This document shows positions 33,401-44,222 of a stretch of 64,000 nucleotides of DNA, piece after piece. Every line of letters starts with the position of its first letter. Within the stretch, counting starts at the first letter, position 1. The notes below the pieces were generated by a model, which was given only the letters and a program-made list of their open reading frames with translations, did no database searches and was not told where the DNA came from. Made by a program: the position numbers and the translations under genes. Source of the stretch: Artemisia argyi (lineage: Eukaryota; Streptophyta; Magnoliopsida; Asterales; Asteraceae); assembly GCA_030686995.1 (NCBI GenBank), contig CM060694.1, positions 90,386,762 to 90,450,761 of the forward strand, written 5' to 3'.

Positions 33401-34661
33401 CTAGACTTAGTATGTTGCTCTTAAGGTTCGGTATATAATACACATCCGTTACTACCTTTTGTTCTTGGTTTATACAACCTAACAATATAGAGCCTTTTCC
33501 CTTTATTTCTACATACGACCCATCTCCAAAACGTACTCGTCCTGTTATCTTTTCATCTATATCCTTAAAGTGAGTTTTGGTTCCTGTCATATGGTTACTC
33601 GCACCGTTATCTAAATACCATACGCTTTCATCCTTTGAAGCATATTTTCCTGGTTGAATTTGGCCTTCATTCAACAGTACTTCTTCATATTTGGTTTCAT
33701 GTACGGTCATTAATAGTGATGGTTCTTCATCTTCTAAGATAAGGTTTGAATGTTCCTGAGTTGTTGTGTTTGATCTACAATTGTTCATGAAATGTCCAAG
33801 TTTATTGCACTTGTAACATCTTACGGTACTCAAATCCTTCCTATTTGTATTCTTATTAGGGTTTCCCTTATAGTTTGAGTTTCCTTCATGTGAGTTATTT
33901 CTATGTCTGTTTTTCCGCCAGTTTTTCTTTGAATAATTTTGTCTACCTCCGCGTTTAATAAATTTCTTTCCTCTATCTGAGTGTTCACCCTGTGTGAATA
34001 GTAAATTATCCTGGCTTTCAACTTGATTTCCCTTACGGAGTTTTATTCTTTCCTCAAATGCCTTGAGTTTTCCAGTGATCTCATCTAGGGTAATATCATC
34101 TAGATCACTAGTCTGTTCTATGGATGCTACTATCTGAATGAATCTATCTGGTGTGGAGTCTAATAGTTTTCTAACTACGAGTGATTCATCCAATGTTTTG
34201 CCTAGTTCTTTTGCCTTAGTAACATAACCGTTTAACTTATCTGAAAATGCATCCACGGTTTCATCATCCTTCATCTGAAGGGCATTAAATCCTATCATTA
34301 AAGATTGCAACTTTGCTTGTTGCACTTTCTCTTCTCCTACGTGTCTCCTTTTTAGTGATTCCCATAATTCTTTTGCCTTTTTACAACTTGCTACTTGTAA
34401 AATTACATCTTCTGATAATGCTTGATATAGAAGGGCAATAGTTGACTTATCCTTCTTATCATCTACTTCTACGCCTTCCTTAGGTTCTATTGTATCCCAT
34501 AAACCATGTGCTTCTAATATAACTTTAATTTGTATAGCCCATACCGTATAATTTGTGTTTTTCAACTTAGGGCATTGGTATTGTGCAATAGGTGTTATGG
34601 GTTTTAATGTAGTTGTTGCGTTTGTGTCATCGCCCATCTTGAAAGTGTTAATGATCTTCAC
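30408..34661 (-). CDS. Ty1/copia Gag-Pol polyprotein, 1417 aa
   Basis: One uninterrupted frame. Gag occupies about residues 1-280 and ends in a CCHC zinc knuckle (CYKCNKLGHFMNNC, about 282-296). The retropepsin has the motif LDNGASNHM near 345-360, with Asn in place of the usual Ser/Thr after the catalytic Asp. The integrase region begins with the LWHARLGHL pre-integrase motif near 480; the DDE core follows, with the visible glutamate in QQNGVVERRNRT. Reverse transcriptase spans about 925-1180 and has the YVDD box at about 1097. RNase H ends the protein (SSCESEFMAA, then KHIDIRYHFIRE). Its length fits a full copia polyprotein. It would be processed in cytoplasmic particles, with integration in the nucleus. 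Confidence 0.96.
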   Translation of the reverse strand: MKIINTFKMGDDTNATTTLKPITPIAQYQCPKLKNTNYTVWAIQIKVILEAHGLWDTIEPKEGVEVDDKKDKSTIALLYQALSEDVILQVASCKKAKELWESLKRRHVGEEKVQQAKLQSLMIGFNALQMKDDETVDAFSDKLNGYVTKAKELGKTLDESLVVRKLLDSTPDRFIQIVASIEQTSDLDDITLDEITGKLKAFEERIKLRKGNQVESQDNLLFTQGEHSDRGKKFIKRGGRQNYSKKNWRKNRHRNNSHEGNSNYKGNPNKNTNRKDLSTVRCYKCNKLGHFMNNCRSNTTTQEHSNLILEDEEPSLLMTVHETKYEEVLLNEGQIQPGKYASKDESVWYLDNGASNHMTGTKTHFKDIDEKITGRVRFGDGSYVEIKGKGSILLGCINQEQKVVTDVYYIPNLKSNILSLGQLTEIGCRVIMDGNKLTLYDKSRRLLMKVERSKNRLYNIKLRIDTPICLLANIDNQAWLWHARLGHLNFYDINKMTRKGLVDGLPRINHVGQICDACLLGKHSRTPFPNQAKFRSKNPLDLIYGDLCGPISPATHSGKKLIFLLVDDCTRFMWAYFLTSKDQAFSTFKEFKHKVEMELRLKIRMFRTHRGGEFTSNEFTQYCKDNGLARQLTAPYSPQQNGVVERRNRTVLSTTRSMMKAMKLPLTFWAEAVKHAIYILNRVPTRALVDKTPYEALYSRKPNLENLRIFGCTAYAKITTPHLKKLDDRSIPMIYLGVEEGSKACRLYDPIAKKKYVSRDVKFMETKPWNWEKNGEDTSTQDTSWTSFVVEEVDNANQIPVNIGSDDVVAPIPDPLPDPASEPDSSSEPNSPSQPNSPFTPSTYNYEPNSESEIENTISSLRSSLGSSGRIDHTPVRGLKDLKAIYETASVVETPSLFFIEEEPRNYKEASKDHKWIEAMKIELDSINKNNTWILTTLPENQKAIGLKWVFKTKRDAQGKIIRYKARLVAKGYVQEQGIDFDEVFAPVARIETVRLILALAAYHGWQVHHLDVKSAFLHGDLKEEVYVTQPEGFVQPGESGKVYKLIKALYGLRQAPRAWNVKLDQTLKSLDFKKCNLEQAVYTRRTKNSTIIVGVYVDDLIITGTPKKEVELFKSQMEEKFEMSDLGLLAYYLGIEVTQTGGEITIKQTGYINKILKETNMEDSNDTKIPMDPGTKLVKAEDGESVDATYYRSLIGSLRYLLHTRPDLSYSVGLLSRWMQEPKDHHLKAVKQVIRYIKGTREHGIIYKKEGGCKITGYSDSSYGINTDQGKGTTGVVFYFGESPITWSTQKQPTVALSSCESEFMAATAAACQTLWLKRLLSELTGNEEQKITLKIDNVSAIALVKNPVFHGRSKHIDIRYHFIRECIENGHINIEHVRGELQRADILTKALPRLKFMTMRQMLGVQDLTRSNDED

Positions 34662-35640
34662 TTTCTAATTTAATGAGAATTTCTATCCTTTTGTGGTATA
34701 CTTAATACTACGGGAACAATAATAGTTTTCGGAAATCCTAGTAATAATACGAGTATCTATAATATGAAATGTAACGAAATTCAAAAGGTTTGAATTTTGT
34801 TTTTGTGACCTCGTTGTGATAATTCACAGATTTGAATTTCCTTGTGTGTTCCCTTGTTTTGTTTTTGCCTCGTTGTCTTTGGTTCCTTTTCTTTCAATTC
34901 GACTTCAATCTCCAACCCAAAATAATTCGGAATGAATTTTTCTTTTCCTTCTTGTCTTCTGCTTCGGACCAGAAATAACAACCAAGTTTCTGTTTTTTTT
35001 CGAATTGTTGCTGTCGAACTATAAGTTTCCAGAAGTTCGATAAGATCAACGAAAACAATACCACTTTACACGTTCTATGTTACCACGCCTTGGTAACCTT
35101 TTGGAACAAATCAAACTCTTCGTTCGTTCCTTTTTCTTCTTTGCAACGAAAAAACAAACCACAAGTTTCTGGTCTTCTGTTTGTTTTGTTGCGCTCGTTG
35201 TTGTTGTTGTTGTGTTAACTTCGACACAACAAATAAATCTCCACACAATCTTGAGTACTCCTAGTAAATCTTCTTCGTATACTTTTCTTTTTTACAACAA
35301 CGTTTTTGCTTTGTGTTAATCTCCAACCGGTTGTCTCTTGTTCTACACAAAGTCTCCTCTTTTCTTCCTCGACACCAATACGCTTGATGTTGGCGTTTGC
35401 AACTCCTTACGTAAACTAGATCGTGCACTATCTTTTCTACGCGTTTCTTATTCAATTTTCTTATGTTTTCTTTGGAAGAATAGAAAGAAAACAGATTGTC
35501 TCTCTCGCTCAAGAAGAAAAAACGGATTGTCCTTCTCCTTTTCCTGCGATTTTCTTTGGCTTCGAAGTCTGATGATTCTTGATGATGTTTTCAGAATTTG
35601 TTTTTGTTTCGGTGTATTGAATCCTTGCTCTGATACCAAT
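34662..35640 (-). other. Copia 5' leader with primer-binding site
   Basis: About 980 bp between the 5' LTR and the polyprotein ATG. On the minus strand ATTGGTATCAGAGC (35640-35627) follows the LTR directly and matches the initiator-Met tRNA complement. Several short frames on both strands have no coding character; the leader is rich in CTTCTT and GAAGAA runs. Confidence 0.75.
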
Positions 35641-35968
35641 TGTTGTCCCAAATGTTACTGGATCGATTTATGAATTGCAAAAGTAATATGAATAAGTAAA
35701 TCTAAAATTTCATTAACAATTGTAAAGTTACATGTAATTACATATATATAAGGTTTCAACCATTGTGTTGAACCATTGTGACTTTTCCATAGAATGGTTG
35801 TGACCATTCGATCTAGCCTAACCATTGTGACCATTCGGTTTGGTGTTTGTCCAACCGAAATAACTATAAGTTAGTTATTAACTTTCTACTTAACATAAAT
35901 GGTCCTTCTAACTTTTAACTAACTAATAATAATACTAAGCATAAGTATGAAGATTATTTCGGGTCACA
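35641..35968 (-). repeat. Copia 5' LTR
   Basis: 328 bp, identical by eye to the 3' LTR. TATATATA at 35742-35750 is palindromic and could support transcription in either direction. The plus-strand end of this LTR supplies the ATG used by the chimeric B3 frame. Confidence 0.97.
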
Positions 35969-36684
35969 ATACCACAGAAAGAGTGAAAGAAAAACGGTGC
36001 AGAAAAGGCGTCGCTAGGTTCTTGTCTGTTATCGAGTTTCGTGATGATAATCCAAAGGTTTCTGAAATCGTCTTTGCAAAACTTGCTGAGATTATACGAA
36101 AAGAATCGGCAAACAAGGAACTAGTTATGGAAACTCAATATTCAAGAGAAGCAGATTCTCCGGATAACCCGCTTTCAAAGACGATATTTAATGGTGTTGA
36201 TCCTTCTTCTGATAATCAAAGTGTTAAAGATACGGAAAATAAAGTTCAACAAAATAATCTGTGTTTATTCAATCCATTAATTTCTGATGGTGGGGTAGAT
36301 TTAAACGATTATATCAGAAGTATTGGTGGATCAAATCTTGAGTTGATGTTTGAAAAACGGCTCACTAAAACAGATGTAACAAAGAGTCAGGGACGGCTTT
36401 TGATACCGGTGAAACAAGTAAAGAATCCAGGTTTCTTGACAAAAGATGAGAAAACGATACTGCTGGAAAATAAAGAGGGATTGAAAGTTCGGGTTCTTGA
36501 TTCCAAAAGACGCACATGGACGTTGAATTTGGGAATATGGATTATGTCAAGTAATGAAAACTACGTGTTTAAATCTGGGTGGAATCAAGTTGTGGATGCG
36601 AATGGATTGAAGGAAAATATGGTGATACAGATTTGGTCGTTTAAGGTTGATGAACGATTGTGTTATGCTCTTGTTGGTGTTTGA
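35947..36684 (+). CDS. Chimeric B3-domain ORF with LTR-derived start
   Basis: A 245-codon frame. Its ATG lies in the last 22 bp of the copia LTR, and the first seven residues (MKIISGH) are LTR-encoded; from Asn8-Thr9-Thr10 it is the B3 gene. The B3 domain is complete: FEKRLTKTDV, QGRLLIPVKQV, the RRTWTLNLGIW strand, GWNQVVDANGLKEN and a final SFKVDERL strand. Relative to copy A the region after residue 55 is shorter, and it has no frameshift. Whether it is expressed depends on promoter activity reading out of the LTR in the sense opposite to the element, which the sequence cannot show. The original start codon sits 5.9 kb upstream. Confidence 0.65.
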   Translation: MKIISGHNTTERVKEKRCRKGVARFLSVIEFRDDNPKVSEIVFAKLAEIIRKESANKELVMETQYSREADSPDNPLSKTIFNGVDPSSDNQSVKDTENKVQQNNLCLFNPLISDGGVDLNDYIRSIGGSNLELMFEKRLTKTDVTKSQGRLLIPVKQVKNPGFLTKDEKTILLENKEGLKVRVLDSKRRTWTLNLGIWIMSSNENYVFKSGWNQVVDANGLKENMVIQIWSFKVDERLCYALVGV

Positions 36685-39473
36685 ATTATGATAAGTGTGG
36701 TTTGAGTAGCATAATCAGATAACCAATTTAGTTAGTGTTATAAGAGTGTTGGTAGACATCAAGATTAATTCTTTTAATCTGGAGGTATATTGAAATCTAG
36801 CTGTGGAGACAAATGGATTTAAGGAAAACATGGCGATACAAGTTTTGTTTAGTTGTTCATGATCAACATATTGGTGATACAAGTCTAGCTTGTTATCCAG
36901 ATTCATTTGTTTATGGGATATATGTTTTAATTTGTTAGGGTTTTCACGTACTGGAAGTAGATTAGCATTAATTCTTTTTAATTAGTTCGTTTTGGTAAAG
37001 ATCCAGTTTGATTTTAATTGATGTTATGATTGAACATAGCTAGACTACTGTAAAGACGATCGCTTATGTAGTTCTTTGAATATATTTTTGTCTTTACCTT
37101 GCATCGAACGAATTAGATTCTTCCATAGTTGATCTATCATGATTCGCCATTACATGCAACATGAGTATCAGTTACTGACTGTGATTTATGTGTGACAAAA
37201 AAATTCATGTAGTCATTTTGATTGGGACGTGCAGAGCAAGTTAAAGGAATATCAAAGACTAAAACACTACTCTGCTATAGCTCTGTTTGTGAGCCGAAAA
37301 TCGATGTCCGATTTAACTGAGGTGCGGTTCGTGCTTGATCTCGTTTACTTGTTTTCAGTGACCCTTGGGCCTTAATTTAGACAAACCTTTGAATTTTGTG
37401 CTGAGCTACAATTATTAGATCATACTATGATAATGATAAGTGGCTTAATTGAACTTCCAGTCATAGATAACAAGGTTTTTCTTGGAAACAAAATGCAATT
37501 ATAGGTGACCTTATGAGATAATGACATCATGGGAGTATGAATATCTAGACTACATGACTATAAGAATAAAAACATGTAAGAACATATATTTGTATCTCAA
37601 CATCTAAAAGCCGAGAAAAACATCTAGAAATCGCTTAGAAAGTCTAAAGGAAACTACCCCGCAAATGATAAAATACTTAAACCGCAAGAGCCACCAACGT
37701 GTTCTTTAACCGGTTTTACACTGCAGGTTTCACCTGGATTGCAAAAAATATATATATAAAAGGAAAGAAAGCCAATCTCCAGCCAACTAAAAACAAAATT
37801 GACAGTTTGTTATGCTATCAAACGAGAAATTTGGTGGTTTAGGCGCATTCTAGTATAAAATCCTACTTTTTTTTAACTTCCTTAAAAGAATGCCACTGAA
37901 AATGCTCCCAGTTCCATTTAATATTTGCCAACAGAAAGAGACTTTTATCTCCCTCACAAGGGTTATTGAGGTTGCACAAAGACTCAGCTTTGTAATAATT
38001 GTTTAAATATATTCACTCTTACACAGTATTTCCCTTGCATTATGTAAAATAACTGTAACTATGAACTCTTCATCAACCTCATCTTGCACCACCAGCTCCC
38101 CATACCCCTTGAAAAGCCAACCCCAAAACTATAGACGAGTAATGTGTAGTTTCAAACCACACAAACTAACACACAACTATGTGACACCAATACGGATGAT
38201 AAATTTTGGTAATGTGACATTAGATAAATTACTGACATAAGATATAAAGCAATATCAATAATACTATAATAAAGTTATTCTAATGATGATAGAATGAGTT
38301 GTGGGCTAGAACTTTATGCAACTGGAGTTGTACATTGCTTCACCATACCGATTTTCATAATTCAACAAAAATAAAACAGGCTTTGGTTCCCAACTAGACA
38401 GTAATAAAACTAATGTCTGCACTGCATTAAGATTATAATAATGAGTTTATATGAAAAATAGAAAGCTAGTAATATAATAATCTAATACTATGCTGTTCCA
38501 CCAGCACTCAGTAGCAGTAAAATAGCAAGAACCTGCCACCATATGTCAGTTGCTCGTCCCCATTTGAGTCATTTCCAATTTTAACCGTTTCGGAACATAG
38601 GCAATGCATATTCTTAGGACCTTTATACCATAGCTGCAAAAAACCGAAGGTAAACTTTAATAACGAAAAAGCAGTTAATAGCCATAACACCTCTACAGAT
38701 TAACAAGATTAATAGTTGGATCCACATAACAGAGGACATCATATCACCATGAACAGTAAATATAGTAATCAATTTCAGATTAAGACAAAAAATGAAGCTG
38801 CAAGCCCAACTGCCATTACATCTGGAATGTGAACACCATATACTCCCCTGCTGATCCTATACATTTAAGTAAACTGAAGACCAAAACCTTATGACCCTCA
38901 ACATATTAATTCACTGAAATGATAACCGATTTCACCTAAACCAAACATGACCTGACCCATTGAGATCCCATCATAGCTGTTTTTAATGTTGAATTTATGT
39001 CAAGTACTCGCTCTAATATAATTACCAATCAACACAATACCCCTACGCGGCTAGGCTTCATAAAAGTCACAAATTGAAATTATAAATACCCAAAAAGACA
39101 ATAAAATGCTTTTCTCAGATTTAGGGTGTATCATAAGTTTACACGTTAGTAATAAAGAAAGAGCATATCCTTAGGAGTTTAACGAATCATGAAATAGCTC
39201 ATAATTTGAAACATAATGAAAACTAAACATCAGGGATCAGTAACTCAAGTAGCTATTTTATTGCAACAGATTTAAAGATTGATCACTATCTGGGAACACT
39301 TATTAAAAATTAGTACAAGACCTTTCTTTTGCAGGCTACATCAAAATAAGAGTCTTAGGTATCAAAGGTGATAGCTTGGCACATTGAAGCAGTAAATGAT
39401 GCATGTTTTCATGCGTAATTTTAGAAGCACCATATGGGCAATTGCTGGGTAATAGAAAATCAGCTGACTAGCA

Positions 39474-39505
<32 letters not shown>

Positions 39506-40171
39506 TATTAAAAAAAAAATGCTGGTCAACTCATAAGATGGTAGAGATGTTTATTTTGTGGAGCATTTAGGTACTAACTATTTACAGTCAATTTTAAGAA
39601 CTAGTGATATTTACCCAACATTAACATAACCACCAAGTAACCATTACTTTATCAAATAAACTACTAATTGGTAGCTCTCAATTTTGAAAAAGTTAAAATT
39701 TATGTAAAGAATTGGCAACATCATTACATACTTTTGCATTGCACAATATTATTGTGAAAAAAAAATACAGCATCTCGTGAGTACATTTAATACTAAGGTA
39801 TTACTCCAACAAATCATAGTAACTTCAAGAACAACAAAGTTGTTTATTTTCAAATTTAAGAGATCAGATCGTTAGAACTATCATGTTCAGAGAATACACA
39901 GCCATCACTAAAACCATATATTACTCATTGCGCATATCCTCTGCAAAAGAAAATGCTTATATGCTTCAAATAAATCCTAATCAAATGCCAAAAACTTGAT
40001 ACATTTCAGTCAAGCCTTTACTTGAATCTAATAGAAAAGTAGGAGGTGATAACTATTGATTAGGGGAAAAATAAATAGATATTGGAAAAATAAAGCCAAA
40101 TCAGCATAATCAATCAATGATTTTCATACCTTTAATCACAAGCTCCCACAGTTACACATGAGGTAGCACCA
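36685..40171. other. Module spacer B
   Basis: Noncoding DNA matching spacer A block for block, with an extra 300 bp or so at 37255-37555 (containing CGATGTCCGATTTAACTGAGG) that copy A lacks. No supported gene. The first 500 bp keep the 3' flank of the B3 gene (the AAAGATCCAGTTTGA block at 36995 and 24440). Confidence 0.6.
39468..39526. repeat. T-run/A-run hairpin insertion
   Basis: ACTAGCATTTTTTTT... leads to AATATATATATT and then ...AAAAAAAATGCTGGT, a near-perfect palindrome of about 58 bp. Copy C has no such insert at the matching place (about 53250). Confidence 0.7.
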
Positions 40172-41377
40172 TCAATTCGAAGAATAAATACAACAATCAG
40201 AGTGATCAAGCAGAAGTAGCGTTTCCATGTACGGGTGCATGAAGAATGAATCCTCTCTTCCATAGATCCCAAGCTTACTGATGAGTTGTGATGAGGGTTC
40301 GTAAACATCAATTGTAGCTAGCTTTTGGTCATCATTTTGAGTTTCAATTATGAATTCACCACTCTTCTTATTTCCCAACACATTACCTATTATTGACTCA
40401 TGTGTGTTAATGATGTATAGCTTAGTAAAAGATCTTACACCATCATCACCATGTTCCATCGTCCATAAACCATAAGCATTTTTATCGCTCTCTCTATCAA
40501 ATTCAAACACAACAAGAGACTCCCTTAGCTTGGATACACTGACAGGTAACCGGTTTGCCAAACTATCCGGAAAGACTACCTCTTCAAATTGGTTGCTGAT
40601 CATATCAAACGACAGAAGCATATGAACTGTGGGAAATCTATGGTAATCGACAGGAAGACTGTTATCATAAGCAAACGAATATATAAACCTATCTATAGGA
40701 ACGTGAATTGACGAATAAAAAAGTTACTACCTATAGAAAATTGAGTTGACGAATGAAGTCTAATTGATTGATGAGGCACATTGTCACATGGAATCATGTT
40801 CAAACACTTGGATCTTAGTGTGAAAATCTCAACGTGCCAAGTCATATCTATACTAACATCTTCCGCGTTTGAGATCTTGACAACAGTTGGATCACTACTG
40901 CCAGGACAAACCCCAAAAGCAAAAAAAGTACTTGTTCTGACCGGGTCATCATCAGGTACAACAATACCCACTGATTTTCTAATCGAAGGATTCCAAACAA
41001 CAACCATCTTTGCTCCTACTACGTTGTTTGCGTATCCGCAGAAGCAGAACAACCCATGAGAGCTACCAATTACTATTTGGGATTCAAGTTGCTCAAAACA
41101 TTAACAAAATTTTCATTATCCTGGGTTAATGGGGTATTGGGGTGTTGTCATTATCATCAAAACAAATATAATTTTCCTTGTAATCAGAATCAATGTACCT
41201 TAAAATAAAACCATGTGGCTGAGTGTGTCGGGCGCCGTAACCTGTGATAAACTCGGTGCTGTCGATGAAAGCCTTCCACTCTTTCGAAACAGATCTTAAT
41301 TGCAGAATATACTTGACAGCAGAACAAACCCTTTTGATTATTTCCAATTGAAGTTCCAAAGGTATCAAGTCTGACAT
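40172..41377 (-). pseudogene. F-box protein gene, copy B (frameshifted)
   Basis: The frame opens normally at 41377 (MSDLIPLELQLEIIKRVCS, an F-box), but three frames are needed to read it. Compared with the intact copy at 54022-55230, a deletion of about 15 bp and other small changes around 41090-41150 remove the VVSDLIEQ segment. One base is lost in the A run near 40720, and more bases near 40630-40680. The C-terminal third (40172-40621) is otherwise open and ends in YMETLLLLDHSDCC. The F-box-associated domain is thus split and no functional adaptor is expected. Confidence 0.9.
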
Positions 41378-41930
41378 TTTGTATCCAAAGTTCTAGGGTT
41401 TATGTCAAATATAGAAATGTCCGTTAAAACTAAAAACGATCCTGGACTAAAGCCTAAATTTTACATTGTGTCCTTCTACTTCTTTTTCAAATTATATTTA
41501 GCACTAGTTTATCACGAGCTGTGCAAGAGCCTAAGTTTACCATAACTTGAGCTTAGCTCGTTTATACTATACAATTTTTGAGTGTGAGCTAGACTTGAGA
41601 CGTATTCTAGAATATTGCACTCGTCTTGTTTATAAGATGGAACTAAACGTATTAAAGCTCGAGTGGGAACGGCTTGGTAGGCACAATGTTCTTAAGCTTG
41701 CTTATAGTTATTGAGCTCCTTATACGCATATATGGTTAGACACTAACTCCCTGAAATCTCTTTAACTCATTGAAGATATTCTGAGACTTAAACATTTTGG
41801 TTGGATGTTTTAGCCTCCGATAAATATTTGGGAAACATTTTGAAAAGATAAGTGAAAGGTACTTATTACAAAGTCAAAATGTTACTTTAGTTGGTAAAGG
41901 TACAAAATAGTTCTCATCACTATTTGGTTA
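41378..41930. other. Gap upstream of F-box copy B
   Basis: The first 20 bp (TTTGTATCCAAAGTTCTAGGG) match the leader of copy C; the rest is unmatched AT-rich DNA without a gene. Confidence 0.4.
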
Positions 41931-42205
41931 AAAGCTATAAAATATCATTGTAATTTCAAAATGTACCAAGTTGAATCATGTACTTTTTATTGCTTACTTG
42001 ACCAACGAACTATTAAATTTTTATTCGACTTGAACCATATCTTTTCTAATTATCCACGTGTAATTTCTTCTTATTTTTTTTTAATAAATAAGATATGGTT
42101 CAAGTCGAATAAAAATTTGAAAGTTCGTTGGTCAAGTAAGCAATAAAAAAGTACATGGTTCAACTTGGTACATTTTTTAAAGTACGATGGTATTTTATAG
42201 CTTTT
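41931..42205. mobile_element. Foldback MITE with arms of about 120 bp
   Basis: The left arm (AAAGCTATAAAATATCAT... to ...GACTTGAACCATATCTT) and the right arm (AAGATATGGTTCAAGTC... to ...ATTTTATAGCTTT) pair along nearly the whole element, leaving a loop of about 40 bases. A transcript would fold into a long hairpin, as in MITE-derived small-RNA precursors. It has no coding content. Confidence 0.8.
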
Positions 42206-43722
42206 ACCCTACTATTTCACCAAAAGTATGTTCATACCATACTAGGAATAGAGGAAAAAGTACAAGATGTACTTTTGCCTATCAGATGATGACACGTATC
42301 CATTTACGGGCTTTCATTTGTCCCCGCCTATAAATAGATTGTTGTAATGAAGAAAAAATGATCTCTTGTATTTAAAAAAGTTTTAAGCACTTTCAAAAGC
42401 TCATTTTTCTTTTCCCAAATAGAAATAAGTCCTAGATTTTATATTTATTCGTTTAGCATAGTTCTTACTTAAACAATATACTTTGGTTTGTGTTTAAGTT
42501 AGTGAGCAGATCACACACATAGTTGTCTTGTCATTCAATCCCAAGTGTTATTCCGCAAACACGTGGGTAAATTTTTTTGATTTATATCAACTAAGAGTTT
42601 AACGTAAAATTATACTTGTGTGTTTCAAGTGTTCATTCTGTATCTTAACTGTTAAAGTAGTGCACTATATGTTAGACATATTACTGAGTTGTTTGACTAA
42701 CTAATGGTTAAACAACTTAGTAAGTGGGAACAACATTTACCCTATTAAATTATACTATATAACATGCATTCTATTCTAAAGCCGCCGATTAGGAGGTCGA
42801 CTTGAGGGAGTGAGATGACTTGGGTGCACTATAGAGCCGCAGCTCGAGCCTGCACTGTTCACATAACCAGCTGAGCTAAGCCGTCAGCTTGGGTGCATTA
42901 AAAAACTAATTTAATGCATTTTTCCTTAGTCAGATTTTCACTAAGCTAGCACCTAATTAGTTGGGCTAATTGCATGTGTTACACATGTTCTTCATTATCA
43001 GAGAGTGTGAGGGTTCGCTGCATATTCCACACCTGTTTTCCATTATCATTTCTAGAACCGTTTACATAAGGATTCGCATTTCATTTGTTTGGTTTTTATA
43101 AGAAAATTCACATGTACACAAACTGGTCGCATGTAAGAAAATTAGAGCTGAAATTTATTTTAGCTGAATTTTTTTTGGGGTTTTGGTGGTAATGAGGGGT
43201 AAAACGCTTGATTTTGCTTGCTATATCAATACAGTTTGAGTTACGGTTGTCATGTTCAGTTTTCTTGATTTCGCGTTTAGGTCTAATATTTTTTTAAAGA
43301 GTTTTGGTTTTGGTGTTTAAACTTTGATTAGTATGTTGTGATTTTGAAGGACTCATAGCTGTTTTTCGATGCTTACTAATAAAAAGAATTTTCCAACATG
43401 CATTATTTAGGGTTTACCACTATTAGTTTAGGTCTTTTTGGTGTTTAAACTGTGATTTTGCAGGACTCATAGTTGTTTTGGTTTTGGTTTTGGTGTTTAA
43501 GCTGTGATTTTGCAGGACTCATAGTTATTTAGCTGGGTTTCTTGATTTAGGCGGTTTAAGGTGAAAAGTGTTGGGTTAGATTTGTAGAATTTTCCTGTCA
43601 CACTTCATGAAATTTGTATGTTGGATAAATTTTGTGGTGCTCAACTGTCTGAATAATGCATATTAACATTTAAAAGTTCTTTTTGGGCTCTTCAATATTT
43701 AGTTCTTTAAATTAGCGGTGCT
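42206..43722. other. Gap: noncoding DNA with short repeats
   Basis: No supported gene. At 43310-43530 a unit like TTTTGGTGTTTAA...CTGTGATTTTGCAGGACTCATAG occurs three times (about 43310, 43440, 43495), a small degenerate tandem repeat. The element at 43723 starts next to GGTGC. Confidence 0.5.
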
Positions 43723-44168
43723 GTGTCACAGGGTTCTTGCCAACATTCTTTGACCTTAGAATATATTTGAAATTCACCATGATGGTTCTGTGTATGTATG
43801 AGTATTGTATGCAAAGTAATTTTATGTAAATGGACAAAAATGGTTTACTGCAAATAGACTTAAATTGATAAATGAAATATTACTATGTTTTCTGTGAGAA
43901 AACATATATATACGTACTTAAACGACATGACTTTTCTAAATGACAGTTAATACCAAACGTTGTAACCCTTGGCAAATGACTGTCAATACCTACTTTAACC
44001 ATAATAATTGTTTTCCTACAAACGGGTTGTTTGGGTGCTTATTTTGACCCATACAACAACTAGAATTCGACCCATACATTAATACAAATAATAATCAAAC
44101 TATAGTCTTAAATAAAACTATATACTAAGTGTTAATCTCTTTGATTTAAATCCATTACAGGGTCTACA
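43723..44168 (-). repeat. 3' LTR of the ARID element
   Basis: 446 bp, TGTGTCAC...GGTCTACA on the plus strand. Confidence 0.92.
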
Positions 44169-44186
44169 TCTCCCCTCTAATGATTT
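44169..44186 (-). other. Polypurine tract of the ARID element
   Basis: Minus strand AGAGGGGAGA directly before the 3' LTR start TGTAGACC. Confidence 0.75.
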
Positions 44187-44222
44187 AATATCAAAGTCCT
44201 TGAGTGATTGCTTCCTTTTTCT

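Larger units (their letters stand above)
30071..35968 (-). mobile_element. Complete Ty1/copia retrotransposon, apparently intact
   Basis: 5,898 bp, on the minus strand. The 328 bp LTRs (30071-30398 and 35641-35968) look identical base by base. The 5 bp target duplication ATACC is perfect (30066-30070 and 35969-35973). Primer site, polypurine tract and one uninterrupted polyprotein frame are all present. Identical LTRs and an open frame mean a very recent insertion, into codon 4 of a B3 gene. Domain order (integrase before reverse transcriptase) defines Ty1/copia; I do not assign the lineage. The leader between the primer site and the ATG is unusually long, about 980 bp. Confidence 0.97.
30059..36684 (+). 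pseudogene. B3-domain gene copy B, split by a retrotransposon
   Basis: The original start codon remains at 30059-30061 followed by three more codons (ATGGCTAATACC). At 30071 a Ty1/copia element interrupts the gene, and the coding sequence resumes after the duplicated ATACC at 35974. The remainder is the paralogue of the gene at 23359 and runs without damage to 36684. Transcripts from the native promoter would have to cross 5.9 kb of retrotransposon, so the original gene is disabled. See the separate entry for the LTR-started frame. Confidence 0.9.

Noticed and set aside
35046..35673. Several frames on both strands in the copia leader
   Set aside because: Low-complexity CTT/GAA-rich DNA between LTR and gag; none has domain character.
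39472..39524. Rho-independent-like hairpin terminator
   Set aside because: The window is eukaryotic; the T/A-run palindrome is a simple-sequence insertion absent in the paralogous module.
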